A DNA stretch of 64,000 nt from Pseudomonas sp. 10-1B (GTDB taxonomy: Bacteria > Pseudomonadota > Gammaproteobacteria > Pseudomonadales > Pseudomonadaceae): assembly GCF_000935045.1 (NCBI RefSeq), contig NZ_JYKS01000004.1, positions 248,001-312,000 on the forward strand, written 5' to 3'. Within the stretch, counting starts at the first letter, position 1. Every line of letters begins with the position of its first letter. Of this stretch, positions 1 to 8,986 are shown piece after piece. The notes under the pieces are model-generated. The model worked only from the letters and a program-made list of their open reading frames with translations. It did no database searches and had not been told where the DNA came from. Position numbers and translations under genes: made by a program.

Positions 1-465
1 CAGCGCCGGCCATTGCCCGTCGCCGTAGGCGATGGCGAAATCGGTGGCGCTGAAATCGATGGCACGGCGGTCCTCGACCGCCACTACCCGTACGTTGACC
101 TGCGGGTGTAGCTTGCGAAAGCGCGACAGCAGCGGAATCACCAGGTAGCTGGCGATGCCGCTGCTGGCGGCGATGGACAGGCCGGGCGCCTGGGCACTGT
201 CAATCTGCTGCACCGCCTCCTTGATGCATTGCAGGCTCTGGGTCACCGCGCGGTACAGCACGGCGCCGTTGCCGGTCAGGCTGACCTCGTTGCCGCGCCG
301 CTCGAACAGTTGCGTGCCCAGGCTTTCTTCCAGACGCTTGATCTGCTTGCTGACAGCGCTCTGGGTCAGGTACAGCTCAGTGGCGGCACGGGTAAAAGTG
401 CCAAGGCGCACTACCGCGTCGAAGGCTACGATGGCGCTGAGTGGTGGCAACTTCTTCGAGGTCAT
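1..465 (-). CDS. LysR-family transcriptional regulator, partial at the window edge
   Basis: The reading frame starts at an ATG (463-465) and runs leftward off the window, so only about 155 N-terminal residues are visible. Residues 5-64 form the LysR winged helix-turn-helix, with an A-A-x-x-L-x-x-T-Q-S-A-V-S-K-Q-I-type recognition helix and L-F-E-R just after it. The remainder enters the substrate-binding domain. The N-terminus resembles the GcvA/AmpR branch. It sits 68 bases downstream of the GbcB-like reductase on the same strand, so it may regulate the adjacent reductase/oxygenase pair. That link is inference. The effector is unknown because most of the sensing domain lies outside the window. 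Confidence 0.85.
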   Translation of the reverse strand, partial: MTSKKLPPLSAIVAFDAVVRLGTFTRAATELYLTQSAVSKQIKRLEESLGTQLFERRGNEVSLTGNGAVLYRAVTQSLQCIKEAVQQIDSAQAPGLSIAASSGIASYLVIPLLSRFRKLHPQVNVRVVAVEDRRAIDFSATDFAIAYGDGQWPAL

Positions 466-533
466 GGGTAGGGTCCGGGCGGGCGCGGGGTGCGCGCGTC
501 CGAGGGTACCGGCAATCACGCGGCCCGGCAATT

Positions 534-1586
534 TCAGGCATCGATGACCACATCGCCCAGTGGCTCGCTACAGCACGACAGGATATAGCCCTCGGCGAGT
601 TCTTCCTCGCTGATCCCGCCGTTGGCCGCGATGCGCACTTCGCCGGCTTGCTTGAGCACCCGGCAGGTGCCGCAAATGCCCATCCCGCACGCCTTGGGCA
701 AGGCCACGCCGGCCCTGCCGGCGGCCGCGTGCACGGTCTCGCCGGGGGCGATGCGGATGCGCTTGTCGCTGCGGGCGAAATGCACCACGTGGGCCTGTTC
801 CGTGGTGGGCTGCGGCGCCTCTGCCAACGGCACGAATGCTTCCTCGTGGTAGCGACGGCGGTCGAAACCGGCCTCGTCGAGCAGGTGTCGGACCGCTGCC
901 ATGTAGGGCGCTGGGCCGCAGCAGAAGATCTCGCGGTCGAGAAAGTCCGCTGCCATCAGCTCCAGCATCGCCCGGCCGAGGTAGCCGCGATAACCCGCCC
1001 AGGCTTCGCCGCTGCCCTGGCGCTCGCACACCAGGTGCAACTGGAACGCCGGGTTGCGCGCTGCCATATGGCGCAGTTCGCGGTGGTAGATGATGTCCCC
1101 TGGCGTGCGTGCGCTGTGCACGAACACCGTGTCGGCCCCGCTGTGGGTATCGCACAGCCAGCGCGCCATTGACATCAGCGGGGTGATGCCGACGCCGCCG
1201 GACAGCAGCAGCACCTTGTCCGCCGGGCGCTGCGTGAGGTGGAAACGCCCGGCCGGCCCGTGGACGATCAGGCCCTGGCCTGCGCCGAACTGATCGTGTA
1301 GCCAGTTGGACACCTTGCCGCCCGGGACGCGCTTGATGGTCACGGAAAACGTCGTGGGCAGGGTCGGGGAACTGGAAATGGTGTAGCTACGCATGAGGGT
1401 CTCACCGTCGATCACCAATTCCAGGGTGACGAACTGCCCCGGCTTGAACAGGAACAGGCAGGGCTGCTCGGCGACGAAGCAGAAGGTGCGGACATCCTGG
1501 GTTTCCTGGACGGTGCCCACGCAACGGACGGCATGGCGCCCCGGGCTCCAGGCCCGTGGCGCGAGGGACTGCGCGAAAGTGGTCAT
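534..1586 (-). CDS. GbcB-like hybrid reductase (FAD/NAD plus C-terminal [2Fe-2S])
   Basis: This is an electron-transfer partner for a Rieske oxygenase, passing electrons from NAD(P)H through FAD to a plant-type [2Fe-2S] centre. The 350-residue protein shows the FAD-binding R-S-Y-T at residues 66-69, the nucleotide-binding G-G-V-G-I-T-P at 130-136, C-C-G-P at 222-225, and a C-terminal ferredoxin domain with Cys300, Cys305, Cys308 and Cys338. It closely resembles GbcB of the glycine betaine demethylase of Pseudomonas. The ATG at 1586 was preferred because the family starts near this point; a GTG 36 bases upstream is possible. It is divergent from the GbcA-like oxygenase across about 240 bases that must hold both promoters. 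The amine substrate (betaine, stachydrine or another) cannot be read from the sequence. Confidence 0.88.
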   Translation of the reverse strand: MTTFAQSLAPRAWSPGRHAVRCVGTVQETQDVRTFCFVAEQPCLFLFKPGQFVTLELVIDGETLMRSYTISSSPTLPTTFSVTIKRVPGGKVSNWLHDQFGAGQGLIVHGPAGRFHLTQRPADKVLLLSGGVGITPLMSMARWLCDTHSGADTVFVHSARTPGDIIYHRELRHMAARNPAFQLHLVCERQGSGEAWAGYRGYLGRAMLELMAADFLDREIFCCGPAPYMAAVRHLLDEAGFDRRRYHEEAFVPLAEAPQPTTEQAHVVHFARSDKRIRIAPGETVHAAAGRAGVALPKACGMGICGTCRVLKQAGEVRIAANGGISEEELAEGYILSCCSEPLGDVVIDA

Positions 1587-1824
1587 GGCGGTTCGGCTCT
1601 TGTTGTTGGTTGCGCCCGTCACTATCGGAACTCACCGCCGCCGCCGCAAAGGATCAATCGGCATGCGCCCATTCCGCCTTGGAATGCCCGCCCGCCTGCA
1701 TGAAAAAAGGAATGCAGGGTATGCCGCGTATTCGTTTGGCGGCCCGACGCCGGCATCTTATAACCAGCGGGCGCCCCTACAACAATGAACGCCCGCGCAG
1801 GCGACCTTCAATGAGGTTTGTTCC

Positions 1825-3063
1825 ATGACCGGCTGCAGCCACCACGCTCCCGTGCCCACCCTTTCCTTCGCTCCGCACCTGGCCGACCTCTATGGCCAGT
1901 GCCGCCGCGGCCACACCCTGCCCCAGGCGCTATACACCAGCGCCGCAGTATTCGACTTCGAGATGGAGGCGGTCTTCACCCGCGCCTGGCTGCAGGCCGG
2001 ACACCTGGCAGAGGTGCCCCGGGTCGGCGACTACATCACCGTGCAACTGGGCAAGACCTCGGTGGTGATCATCCGCGAATCGGAAAGCGTGGTACGCGGC
2101 TATTTCAATACCTGCCGGCACCGCGGCGCACTGCTCTGCACTAGCGACAAGGGCTCGGCCCGGCGCCTAGTCTGCCCTTACCACCAGTGGACCTACGACC
2201 TCGGCGGCAACCTGATCTTCGCCCGCAACATGCCCGCCGACTTCGATCCGCGCCAGCATGGTCTGATTCCGGTGCACTGCGAGGTGGTGGCGGGGGTGAT
2301 CTTCATCGCCCTGTCGGACGATGTCCCGGATTTCGCCGAGTTTCGTCGCCAGCTCGAGCCGATGCTCGCCCCCCACGACCTGGAAAACGCCCAGCTCGCC
2401 CACAGCGTGGTGCTGCCCGAGTACGCCAACTGGAAGCTGGTGATGGAGAACGGCCGCGAATGCTACCACTGCAGCGCGCGCCATCCGGAGTTGCTCACCG
2501 CGTTTCGCGATCCCACCGAGGACGACTACTTCGACGCCCAGCCGGACTGGATGAAGGACTTCGAAGCGGTCTGCCACGCCAATGGCCTGGTCAACGGCCC
2601 GGCCGAGGGCGCCTGGTTTGACATCCTGCGGTTCCCGATCAAGGACGGCGTCGAGTCCCTGACCCTGGACGGCCGCCTGGCCTGTTCCCGGCTGCTGATT
2701 CCCTCCGGCGAGGGCAATATCGGCACCCTGCGCTGGGCTACCGAGCCCAACGCCTTCAGCCACGCTCTGCGCGACCACGCCTTCAGCTTCGAGGCCTGGC
2801 CGATCGATGTTGGCACCACCCATGTGCGCGGCAAGTGGCTGGTGCACAAGGATGCCGTGGAAGGCCGCGACTACGAACTGGCCCACCTCACCGCGCTGTG
2901 GAACGCCACCAACGACCAGGACAAGTGGCTGGCGGAGAACAACTTCAAAGGCGTGCAGGGCCGCGGATATGTGCCAGGCCCGTTCTCTGTGAATGATGAG
3001 AAGAAAGTGATCGATTTCGTCAATTGGTATCTGGACACTGCTCAGTCCTGTCTCAGGTCCTGA
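1825..3063 (+). CDS. GbcA-like Rieske oxygenase (quaternary-amine demethylase type)
   Basis: This is the terminal oxygenase of a two-component Rieske system, probably removing an N-methyl group from a betaine-like compound. The Rieske cluster ligands are Cys97-Arg-His99 and Cys117-x-x-His120. The mononuclear iron region is the family signature E-C-Y-H-C-x3-H at residues 213-220. Length is 412 residues, close to the family's 410-430. The start has a GAGG sequence 8-10 bases upstream. The N-terminus differs from classical GbcA, so it is probably a paralogue, for instance acting on stachydrine or carnitine. The last residues lie at the edge of the scarred island segment, so the C-terminus could have been altered. 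The partner reductase is the divergent gene to its left. Confidence 0.85.
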   Translation: MTGCSHHAPVPTLSFAPHLADLYGQCRRGHTLPQALYTSAAVFDFEMEAVFTRAWLQAGHLAEVPRVGDYITVQLGKTSVVIIRESESVVRGYFNTCRHRGALLCTSDKGSARRLVCPYHQWTYDLGGNLIFARNMPADFDPRQHGLIPVHCEVVAGVIFIALSDDVPDFAEFRRQLEPMLAPHDLENAQLAHSVVLPEYANWKLVMENGRECYHCSARHPELLTAFRDPTEDDYFDAQPDWMKDFEAVCHANGLVNGPAEGAWFDILRFPIKDGVESLTLDGRLACSRLLIPSGEGNIGTLRWATEPNAFSHALRDHAFSFEAWPIDVGTTHVRGKWLVHKDAVEGRDYELAHLTALWNATNDQDKWLAENNFKGVQGRGYVPGPFSVNDEKKVIDFVNWYLDTAQSCLRS

Positions 3064-3074
3064 GGGTCAAGCCG

Positions 3075-3220
3075 CTATAAGGGGCAGTCTACGGCACCGG
3101 CCGAGGTGGCGAAAACCTTGGAGACGGCGTCGAAGGGGCGCATTTCGAGGGTGACACCCCACTCCTCGGCCAAAACCTCGGCCAGGGCGAACGACACACC
3201 TTTGAAGGGCGCCTCATGTG
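3075..3220 (-). pseudogene. Orphan C-terminal coding scrap of unknown origin
   Basis: A minus-strand frame reads about 47 codons to a TAG at 3075-3077 with GC-rich, coding-like composition (for example ...M-R-P-F-D-A-V-S-K-V-F...). It has no convincing start and no family I recognise. It lies between the GbcA-like gene and the integrase remnant and is probably the tail of a gene destroyed by island rearrangement. Low confidence. Confidence 0.3.
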
Positions 3221-3225
3221 CTTGC

Positions 3226-4120
3226 CTATAACCTCAAATTAATGATGAGCGCATCTTCGGCATTGGCGTCAGACCGCGCCAACACGGACGCTGTGCCTTC
3301 CAGGCGTATTGTTAAGGGTGCACTTGCTGCCTGCACATTCCCTTGCGCGCAGAGATCCAGTCGGTTCGCCCAGTCCTGCATCATTGCCCGGCGCTGCTCA
3401 ACATACTCGGCGTGGTTGTACGAAGCGCTGACCCTATCGGGGTCGGCGTGTGAAAGCTGTGCGTCAACCCATGCTTTCGGGTAGCAGACCTCGTTGAGGA
3501 CCGTTGAGATGGTAGCTCGCATGCCGTGCCCGGTGAGTCTGTCAGCAAAGCCCTTACGCCGCAGCGCACTGTTCAAAGTGTTCTCGCTGATGCGTTTACT
3601 CAAGTCGCTTCGATGGGCGAGCAAATGCCGCTAGCAGACTCACCACTTCGATCGCCTGAACTGACAACGGAACGGCGTATGGGGGTACCTTGGAGGCGCT
3701 GATACGGCTCTTGCGCATCTTGAGCTGCAACTGCTTGACCACCTCTGGCGGAATAACCCATAGCCCACGCTCCAAGTCGAATTGATCAGGCGTTGCCAAG
3801 CGCAGCTCACCGGTACGCACACCAGTGAGTAGCAAAAGCCAAATCCCCAAAAGAGTCTGCTGACCGCCGTGATGAGTACGGAGTTTACTTAGCAGCTGGG
3901 GCAGCTCAGCCATACGCAGGAAAGGATTATGCTCCACTGGAGGCTTCGGCATCGCCACAACGTCCAAGTCGGCCGCAGGGTTGTGCTCAAGGCCAGCGAT
4001 CCGCACCAGCGCATAACGAAACAGCTGACTCAGCCAGGTCCGACACTTTTCCGCCATGGTAAATGTATCGCGAGACTCGATACGATCCAGCACTTCCATG
4101 CTCGTCTCGTGCTCCACCAA
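3226..4120 (-). pseudogene. P4-type tyrosine integrase, frameshifted and N-terminally truncated
   Basis: Two minus-strand frames together make one site-specific recombinase. The upstream frame (3596-4120) has the core-binding domain and the first catalytic Arg in T-G-V-R-T-G-E-L. The downstream frame (3226-3624) has the H-G-M-R box and the catalytic Tyr region ending in Y-N-H-A-E-Y-V-E-Q-R-R. The frames break near 3600, so Arg I is separated from the His-Arg and Tyr residues and no active protein is expected. The usual DUF4102 N-terminal domain of about 100 residues is missing upstream of 4120. Such integrases usually sit beside the tRNA gene they use as target. A tRNA-Gly 3'-end match lies 170 bases upstream, which fits. 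The gene marks an immobilised island end. Confidence 0.85.
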
Positions 4121-4221
4121 GCTCCACCGGAAAAGCGAATTGGGGCATTTCCAATTCTGGCCTCAAATCTGGCCTTGAAATTCCCGGATACTGCCGGTTT
4201 CAGTGGTTTCCGCCGGGAACG

Positions 4222-4247
4222 AAAAAAGGGCCATAAGGCCCTTTTTT
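4222..4247. terminator. Bidirectional Rho-independent terminator
   Basis: A perfect hairpin GGGCC-ataa-GGCCC is flanked by six A on the left and six T on the right, so it can terminate in both directions. It lies just before the tRNA-Gly-like fragment and may originally have closed the tRNA transcript. Confidence 0.75.
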
Positions 4248-4289
4248 CAACGACTTACAGACTCCCATGGAACTCTGTAGATCTATATT

Positions 4290-4310
4290 TGGAGCGGGAA
4301 ACGAGACTCG
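4290..4310 (-). other. Attachment-site remnant: 3' end of a tRNA-Gly gene
   Basis: Twenty-one bases match, as far as I can recall it, the reverse complement of the T-arm and acceptor end of Pseudomonas tRNA-Gly(GCC), including the encoded CCA and the GTTTCCCGCTCC end. The match stops abruptly inside the T-arm and no complete tRNA follows. This is the pattern left by a P4-type integrase that recombines in the 3' end of a tRNA gene. The orientation is reverse, as for the integrase remnant at its left. Confidence 0.65.
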
Positions 4311-4764
4311 CATCGGGCCTGCGAGCTTTTGAAAGCAAAGGATTTTCTGCCATCCCGAAAACGGGAATAGCCTTGATTCTGGACTCATTCTACGCAGCTT
4401 TCAACGGGTGCGCCCACGGCCCTATGGGAGGACCACCAAATAGGTCAGACAGATAATCCCATGTCGGGTATCTGAGCTAAGGCCTTAAGCGTACCCCGTT
4501 TTCCGCAACGAAATTAACCTGAGTAGGCACAGCTCGAAAGGGCGCCTCCATTGGGTACCCCGCTTCGGGCAGCGTAAGGCGGGAGTGCTGCTATCTGCCA
4601 CCGCACCGATTACCATCAACGGCTCCCGAGTGACGACAATTTGCCATCATCGGTTGTAGAATCCTTTCCAGAAATTCCTCGCCAAGCATGATTCAGTGAT
4701 GCCAGTTGTGATTAGCGTCGATTTCAGCTGGCAGTAACAACCATTCTCAAGGAAGTAGTCTGGC
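4311..4764. other. Island stretch without a recognisable gene
   Basis: This AT-richer segment separates the attachment remnant from the 278-aa gene. I see no convincing reading frame, RNA or repeat in it. The promoter of the downstream gene should lie near its right end, and an AAGGAAG sequence 10 bases before the ATG at 4765 is a good ribosome binding site. Confidence 0.5.
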
Positions 4765-5601
4765 ATGTCCGAAACGCTGAAAATCAGAATTGACTTCGCC
4801 GAAAAGCGCCAGCGTCCGGCAGATGTCTTCCAGGCTATGAGTTGCTACATCGAGGCTTACCAGGCATTTGGCCAGGTCATTGTGCATGCCTTAGGCGACA
4901 CAGAGGATTTCGTGCTCCAACTGGAGAGCGTTGAGGCTGGGTCTGTTGCGAGCTTCATCAGAGCGGTACCTGGTCGCGTTAAAGAGTGGATGTCTTCAGC
5001 CATCATAGATTCAGGTTTCCAGCTTGCGGATACGCTTTCAGGCGTTCAAAGCACAGCTACTGAAGGCGAGGTCGATGCCATCGCATCAGTGCTTGAAAAC
5101 GAACTGACCAAATCTGACAACCCGCAGATGATCAACCCGAAGATCGATAGGAAAGAGCTTGCTTACGCGCTGCAAAAATTCTCTGAGGCTAACAAAAAGC
5201 TTTTGCCAGAAGAAAGCGTAGAGACGTCCCTGGCGGACACTGAGAATGTCACCCCCATCAACACCCATTGGCGCTTCAATGCCAATCCGAAAAACATGTT
5301 TCTTGGCCTCACAACAAGCTTCAACGGCGTAGATCGCCTGTACGTACGAGCACCCGTGAACATTGGCAAAGGAGCATGGTCAATGGTCAGCGTCACGACA
5401 GGCAGTCGGTACAACGCCAACATCAGTGATTTGAAATGGCTTGATGACTACCAAAATGGAATGGTACGCCCGATTGGCCCGAAGGATGTGATGGAAGCCG
5501 AGGTTTCGTTCCAGCTCTACACCCCTCCTCCTGGCCAAGGCAAACCATACATTTCGAATGCAAAGGTAGTGAGAATTCTAGAAATTCACCGGAGCCGCTG
5601 A
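4765..5601 (+). CDS. Hypothetical protein, island cargo
   Basis: A 278-residue soluble protein with no signal peptide or membrane segment that I can see. I do not recognise the family. The N-terminal ~100 residues begin K-I-R-I-D-F and contain V-E-A-G-S-V-A-S-F-I, a pattern I associate loosely with uncharacterised proteins carried on mobile islands. The C-terminal half is probably beta-rich. Codon use is less GC-biased than in the catabolic genes, and it stands alone between the integrase remnant and the group II intron, which points to horizontal acquisition. A role in island biology or phage defence is possible but nothing in the sequence proves it. Confidence 0.7.
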   Translation: MSETLKIRIDFAEKRQRPADVFQAMSCYIEAYQAFGQVIVHALGDTEDFVLQLESVEAGSVASFIRAVPGRVKEWMSSAIIDSGFQLADTLSGVQSTATEGEVDAIASVLENELTKSDNPQMINPKIDRKELAYALQKFSEANKKLLPEESVETSLADTENVTPINTHWRFNANPKNMFLGLTTSFNGVDRLYVRAPVNIGKGAWSMVSVTTGSRYNANISDLKWLDDYQNGMVRPIGPKDVMEAEVSFQLYTPPPGQGKPYISNAKVVRILEIHRSR

Positions 5602-5994
5602 TGCTGCAGCACTAGAGGTTATTCGACCATTCAACGATGCGGAGACCTCTGGTTTACTAGGCCATGAGGTAGAGCGGCTTCACGTACTGGCGGATTCGCT
5701 GAACCAGCCGTCATCGACTTTCAGGTTCTGAAAGCAGGCAAGCCACCGTCGACCATTCAATGAGGCGTTGTCACCGAGTGAAGCGTAAGACACCAGTCCT
5801 CTACCCTGACCACCCCATGTATATCGACGCGATAGACGCGCTGGAGCGCTACCACGAGGCGCAGGCTTCTCAGTGCCCTGCTGAATAAATTGAGCGGCTG
5901 CGTCAAATCGCTGAATCTCAATTCCAAGCTGTGAACGAGTATCAACTCAGGGCTTTGGGTTGGCCCTCTCGAAAGCTCCAGTGAATCGCTGGTA
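5602..5994. other. Region with no supported gene
   Basis: About 390 bases between the hypothetical gene and the group II intron end. Short frames exist, but none has good start signals or a recognisable product. It is probably the decayed sequence into which the intron inserted. Confidence 0.4.
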
Positions 5995-6064
5995 AGTAGG
6001 CCGTAGGGGTTTCACCTTCAGCCTCTCGCAGAACCGTACGTGAGCCTCTCAACTCATACGGCTC
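5995..6064 (-). ncRNA. Group II intron 3' end (domains V and VI)
   Basis: Read on the minus strand, the sequence after the maturase codons folds as a domain V hairpin (GAGCCG...CGGTTC, 6030-6064), followed by a domain VI-like hairpin rich in GGCTGAAGG and CCTACGG. As in many bacterial group II introns, the maturase stop codon lies inside domain V. The exact 3' splice boundary near 5995 is an estimate. The intron's 5' part is gone, so the RNA cannot splice. Confidence 0.65.
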
Positions 6065-6730
6065 CCGTTGCCCAGTCGAGCCTCATTTCCATAAACATGC
6101 CAGTGCACGAACAACGATGGGCATGCCTTCTTCATTCGATTGAGCCAATCAGCACTGCGGCGCTTGTGCCCCGCCAGTGGTTTGTATTTCTGACGTGCCC
6201 AGCGTTGTAACTTCAAATCAAAGTGATTGAAGACCTTACGCATAACCGTTTTGTAGAAAGCTCCATAGTAATTCCACCATCCACGAAGGACAGCGTTGTA
6301 CTGCTGCGACAGTTCCAGAAGGCTGGCCGGTGTTTGTCGCTGGATATTCCAGCTACGCGTTTGCTGACGCATCCGCTTCTGAGCTTCTTTACTGGCGCCG
6401 GGCAGGAAGCTGGTAAACACGCGTCCCTGATTACCCCACGCCTTCCGTGGTCGGAAGGTGAATCCCAGAAACGTGAACTGCGTCGTCGGGTACGTTGCTT
6501 TGCGATTACTGTCCTTGCAGTAGACGATCTTTGACTTTTCCGGATGCATGGTCAGCAGACATGCTTCCAAGCGTTCCTTGATGGCCGTCATGACCTCACA
6601 CGCCTGCCTCTCGCTGCGGCAGTGAACCACCGCATCGTCGGCATAGCGGGCAAACGGACATCCCAGATAAGATCTTTGCATCCAGGCATCGAACGCATAG
6701 TGCATGAACAGATTCATCAATAAGGGACTA
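6049..6730 (-). pseudogene. Group II intron reverse transcriptase/maturase, 5' end removed at the IS630 junction
   Basis: The surviving C-terminal ~227 residues start at I-S-P-L-L-M-N and carry the reverse-transcriptase active site F-A-R-Y-A-D-D, then the thumb/maturase domain with R-G-W-W-N-Y-Y and a basic tail ending G-N-G-S-R-M-S. RT domains 0-4 are absent: the coding sequence stops at the end of the IS630 element at 6730, and the missing part is not found on the other side of the element. This implies a deletion at or after the insertion. The 28 residues in frame upstream of I-S-P-L come from the insertion sequence, not from the maturase. Confidence 0.85.
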
Positions 6731-7825
6731 ATGTCCTGTCTCAGATAAAACGTTCTCTTTGCTCTCGCGTGCCATTGCCTCTCGGGCACCCTGGATCTTG
6801 CGCAAGATGTCTTCACCTTTCGCGCTCCAGGCGTACCGAGAGGGTTGAGCGTTGTGCAGCGCTAAAAACGTGGTAATGGAGCTGGCCAGTTCACGTGTGG
6901 AACTGAAGCTGCCGTCGCGCAGGTAAACGGTGATATCCCGGAAGAAGCGCTCAACCATGTTCATCCAGGAGCTTGAAGTCGGGGTGAAATGCAGGTGGAA
7001 TCGTGGATGCCGCTTAAGCCATTCCTTGACCACGGGATGCTTGTGAGTGGCGTAGTTATCCACGATCAAATGCAGTTGCAGACCTTTGGGGGTTTCTCGG
7101 TTGATCTTTTTCAGGAAGGCCAGCCACTCCTGATGCCGATGCTGGGTTTCGATGCTGCTGATCAGCCGACCTTGCAGATAGTCCATGGCGGCGAACAACG
7201 TTAGCGTGCCGTGGCGGACATAGTCATGGGTTTGCGTGCGGATGTGGCCGATGCCCAATGGCAAGCCTGGTTGCGTGCGTTGCAGAGCTTGAACCTGGCT
7301 CTTTTCATCGCAGCAGAGCACCAACGCCTTATCCGGTGGCGCCAGGTACAGGCCGATAACGTCCCAGAATTTTTCTTCGAACTGCGGATCATTGGACAGC
7401 TTGAAGGTGCGGGTGAGGTGCGGCTTGATGTCGTTTGCAGCCCAGATCCGCTGAACGCTGGCAGGAGAAATACCAGCGACACGCGCCATGCTACGGCAGC
7501 TCCAGCGTGGCTGACCGATGCGCGGTTGAGTGACCTGCTCAAGTGTTCGCTGCAAGGCTTCGGCAGGCAATGAAGGCTTGCGGCCTCGCCCCGGCAAATC
7601 TACCAAACCCTGAAGACGCAGTGCTTGAAACCGCTTGCACCAGCGGGTGACGGAAACTACGGAGAGGCCTGTCAGCTCAGCGATTTCATTACGTGAATGA
7701 CCTTGAGAGGCCAGCAAGATTACACGCGCTCGACGGCCATCGCGCTGGCTGATGGTGGCAGACCGAACTCGTCGGTTCAGTTCAACTTGTTCATCGTCAC
7801 TGAGCACGATGTCTTGAGAATTCAT
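6728..7825 (-). CDS. IS630-family transposase
   Basis: A 365-residue DDE transposase that appears intact. The N-terminal ~120 residues carry two helix-turn-helix segments (one around S-R-N-E-I-A-E-L-T-G-L-S, then W-S-C-R-S-M-A). The catalytic acidic residues are in L-C-C-D-E-K-S, L-I-V-D-N-Y-A-T-H and the W-M-N-M-V-E-R-F-F helix of the DDE_3 domain. The stop codon overlaps the left inverted repeat, which is common in compact elements. The full-length frame suggests the element may still be mobile, unlike its degenerate surroundings. Confidence 0.9.
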   Translation of the reverse strand: MNSQDIVLSDDEQVELNRRVRSATISQRDGRRARVILLASQGHSRNEIAELTGLSVVSVTRWCKRFQALRLQGLVDLPGRGRKPSLPAEALQRTLEQVTQPRIGQPRWSCRSMARVAGISPASVQRIWAANDIKPHLTRTFKLSNDPQFEEKFWDVIGLYLAPPDKALVLCCDEKSQVQALQRTQPGLPLGIGHIRTQTHDYVRHGTLTLFAAMDYLQGRLISSIETQHRHQEWLAFLKKINRETPKGLQLHLIVDNYATHKHPVVKEWLKRHPRFHLHFTPTSSSWMNMVERFFRDITVYLRDGSFSSTRELASSITTFLALHNAQPSRYAWSAKGEDILRKIQGAREAMARESKENVLSETGH

Positions 7826-7897
7826 CGCTCCACCCCGCGTCCTGTTTGACCAAGGAAGCGTAGCTCAAATGGAATACTTATTTTTGAGACAGTACAC
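6731..7897 (-). mobile_element. IS630-family insertion sequence
   Basis: The element is about 1167 bp with imperfect terminal inverted repeats. The left end reads ATGTCCTGTCTCAGATAAAA, and the right end, reverse-complemented, reads GTGTACTGTCTCAAAAATAA, sharing TGTnCTGTCTCA. It is flanked by TA at 6729-6730 and 7898-7899, as expected for this family. It encodes one intact transposase on the minus strand. Because its left neighbour is a truncated maturase and its right neighbour a truncated lpd, it sits at a deletion or rearrangement junction. Confidence 0.85.
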
Positions 7898-8350
7898 TAG
7901 CGTGCGGGCAATGGCGAACCCCTGGATCATTTCCGTGACCTCTTCGCCCCACCATGTGCGCCCCAGCAACTCGCCATCGTTGGCATCGAACACCAGTTTG
8001 ACGAACCCTGTGGCCGCCCCCCATGGCAATGGCCTTACCGTTGGCCAAAAACGGAAAGCGTCCCACCTTGACTGTATTGCCCCGCGCCCGAGCCTGAGTT
8101 TCCGTCAGGCCCATGCTGGCAACCTGAGGATAGGCATAGATGCACTCCGGATGTTCTGCGACTGCAATGGCTAAGACTGCTGGCCCGCGATCTTTTCGAC
8201 GCAGATCATGGCTTCATGGCTGGCCTTGTGCGCAAGCCAAGGCGACCCTGCCAGGTCACCAATGGCAGACACCCCGGGCTCGCCGGTCCTGCAGTAGTCG
8301 TCGACCACCACGTGGTTGCGCCCGACCTGCACGCCTGTACCCTCCAACCC
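7898..8350 (-). pseudogene. lpd: Dihydrolipoamide dehydrogenase fragment, frameshifted
   Basis: Minus-strand pieces in different frames recover the C-terminal half of a lipoamide dehydrogenase. One piece has V-G-R-N-H-V-V-V-D-D-Y and A-I-G-D-L-A-G-S-P (end of the FAD domain). Another has M-G-L-T-E-T-Q-A-R-A-R-G and F-L-A-N-G-K-A-I-A-M-G (dimerisation domain). At least two frameshifts are visible; one is an extra G in the run after the M-V-G codons. The gene is cut at its 5' side near 8350, where an IclR fragment begins, and at its 3' side by the IS630 element. The redox-active cysteines are not present. It is a clear relic. Confidence 0.8.
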
Positions 8351-8356
8351 GACGAC

Positions 8357-8966
8357 CCATTACCTGCTCACGGTGAAACTCGCCTCACTGGGACTCACCT
8401 ACCTGGCCTCCAGCGGCATCATAGATGCCACCCAGCCGCTGCTGGACGAACTGGCCCAGGAAACCGGCGAGCTGATCCGGCTCGCGGTCATTGAAGAAAA
8501 CCAGTTGATTTGGGTCGCCAAGTCCCAGGGAGCCCGGAGCGGGCTGCGCTACGACCCGGATGCCGGTGCCGATGTCTACCTTCCGGCAACCGACAATGGC
8601 CTGGCCTGGCTGGCCGCCGAGCCTGAAGAGCGAGCCCTGGAGCTGATTGCCGAACAGGGCATGGAGCGGGCACAAGGTATGGGCCCCAACGCACCACGCA
8701 CCCTTCGAGAACTGATGGAGCGGATAGAAGAAACCCGCACCAGAGGCTATGGCGTGGTCCGCGACGTGTATGAGCCCGGCACCAGCGCCATTGCCACGGT
8801 CATCCGCCATGTGGACGATGGACGACCGATCGGCACGGTCAGCATCGCCGGGCCGTCCGTACGCATGACGCCCGAGAAAGTCGAAGCGGTCGCCCCTCTG
8901 CTGCAGGAGTACGCCAAGCGGCTGGCGGGGCTGAGCCTGGTCTCGCCCGCATTCAACAACCGCTGA
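8357..8966 (+). pseudogene. IclR-family regulator lacking its DNA-binding domain
   Basis: From about 8357 the frame reads H-Y-L-L-T-V-K-L-A-S-L-G-L-T-Y-L, the linker of an IclR regulator, followed by a complete effector-binding domain (D-E-L-A-Q-E-T-G-E-L-I-R-L, Y-L-P-A-T-D-N-G, and I-G-T-V-S-I-A-G-P). The N-terminal winged helix is missing; what lies upstream is lpd sequence in the opposite sense. An in-frame start at 8316 or 8388 exists, but the product could not bind DNA in the usual way. The gene is followed closely by an MFS fragment it probably once regulated. Confidence 0.8.
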
Positions 8967-8986
8967 CCCCAATAAGGATCGCATCG

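Noticed and set aside
441..1172. Long plus-strand frames opposite the GbcB-like reductase (also 836-1093 and 1393-1788)
   Set aside because: They run antisense to a gene with clear FAD and [2Fe-2S] motifs, have no domain of their own, and are typical of high-GC DNA.
3048..3066. TCCTGTCTCAGG near the end of the GbcA-like gene as a third IS630 end
   Set aside because: It shares about 12 bases with the IS630 left end but has no transposon sequence next to it; it may be chance or an old scar.
3929..4456. Plus-strand frame of 175 codons across the integrase and the tRNA-Gly match
   Set aside because: It is antisense to the recognisable integrase, has no family, and spans the terminator and attachment remnant.
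6729..7899. TA dinucleotides flanking IS630 as proof of a simple insertion
   Set aside because: The neighbouring genes on the two sides are different and both truncated, so the flanks do not come from one uninterrupted target.
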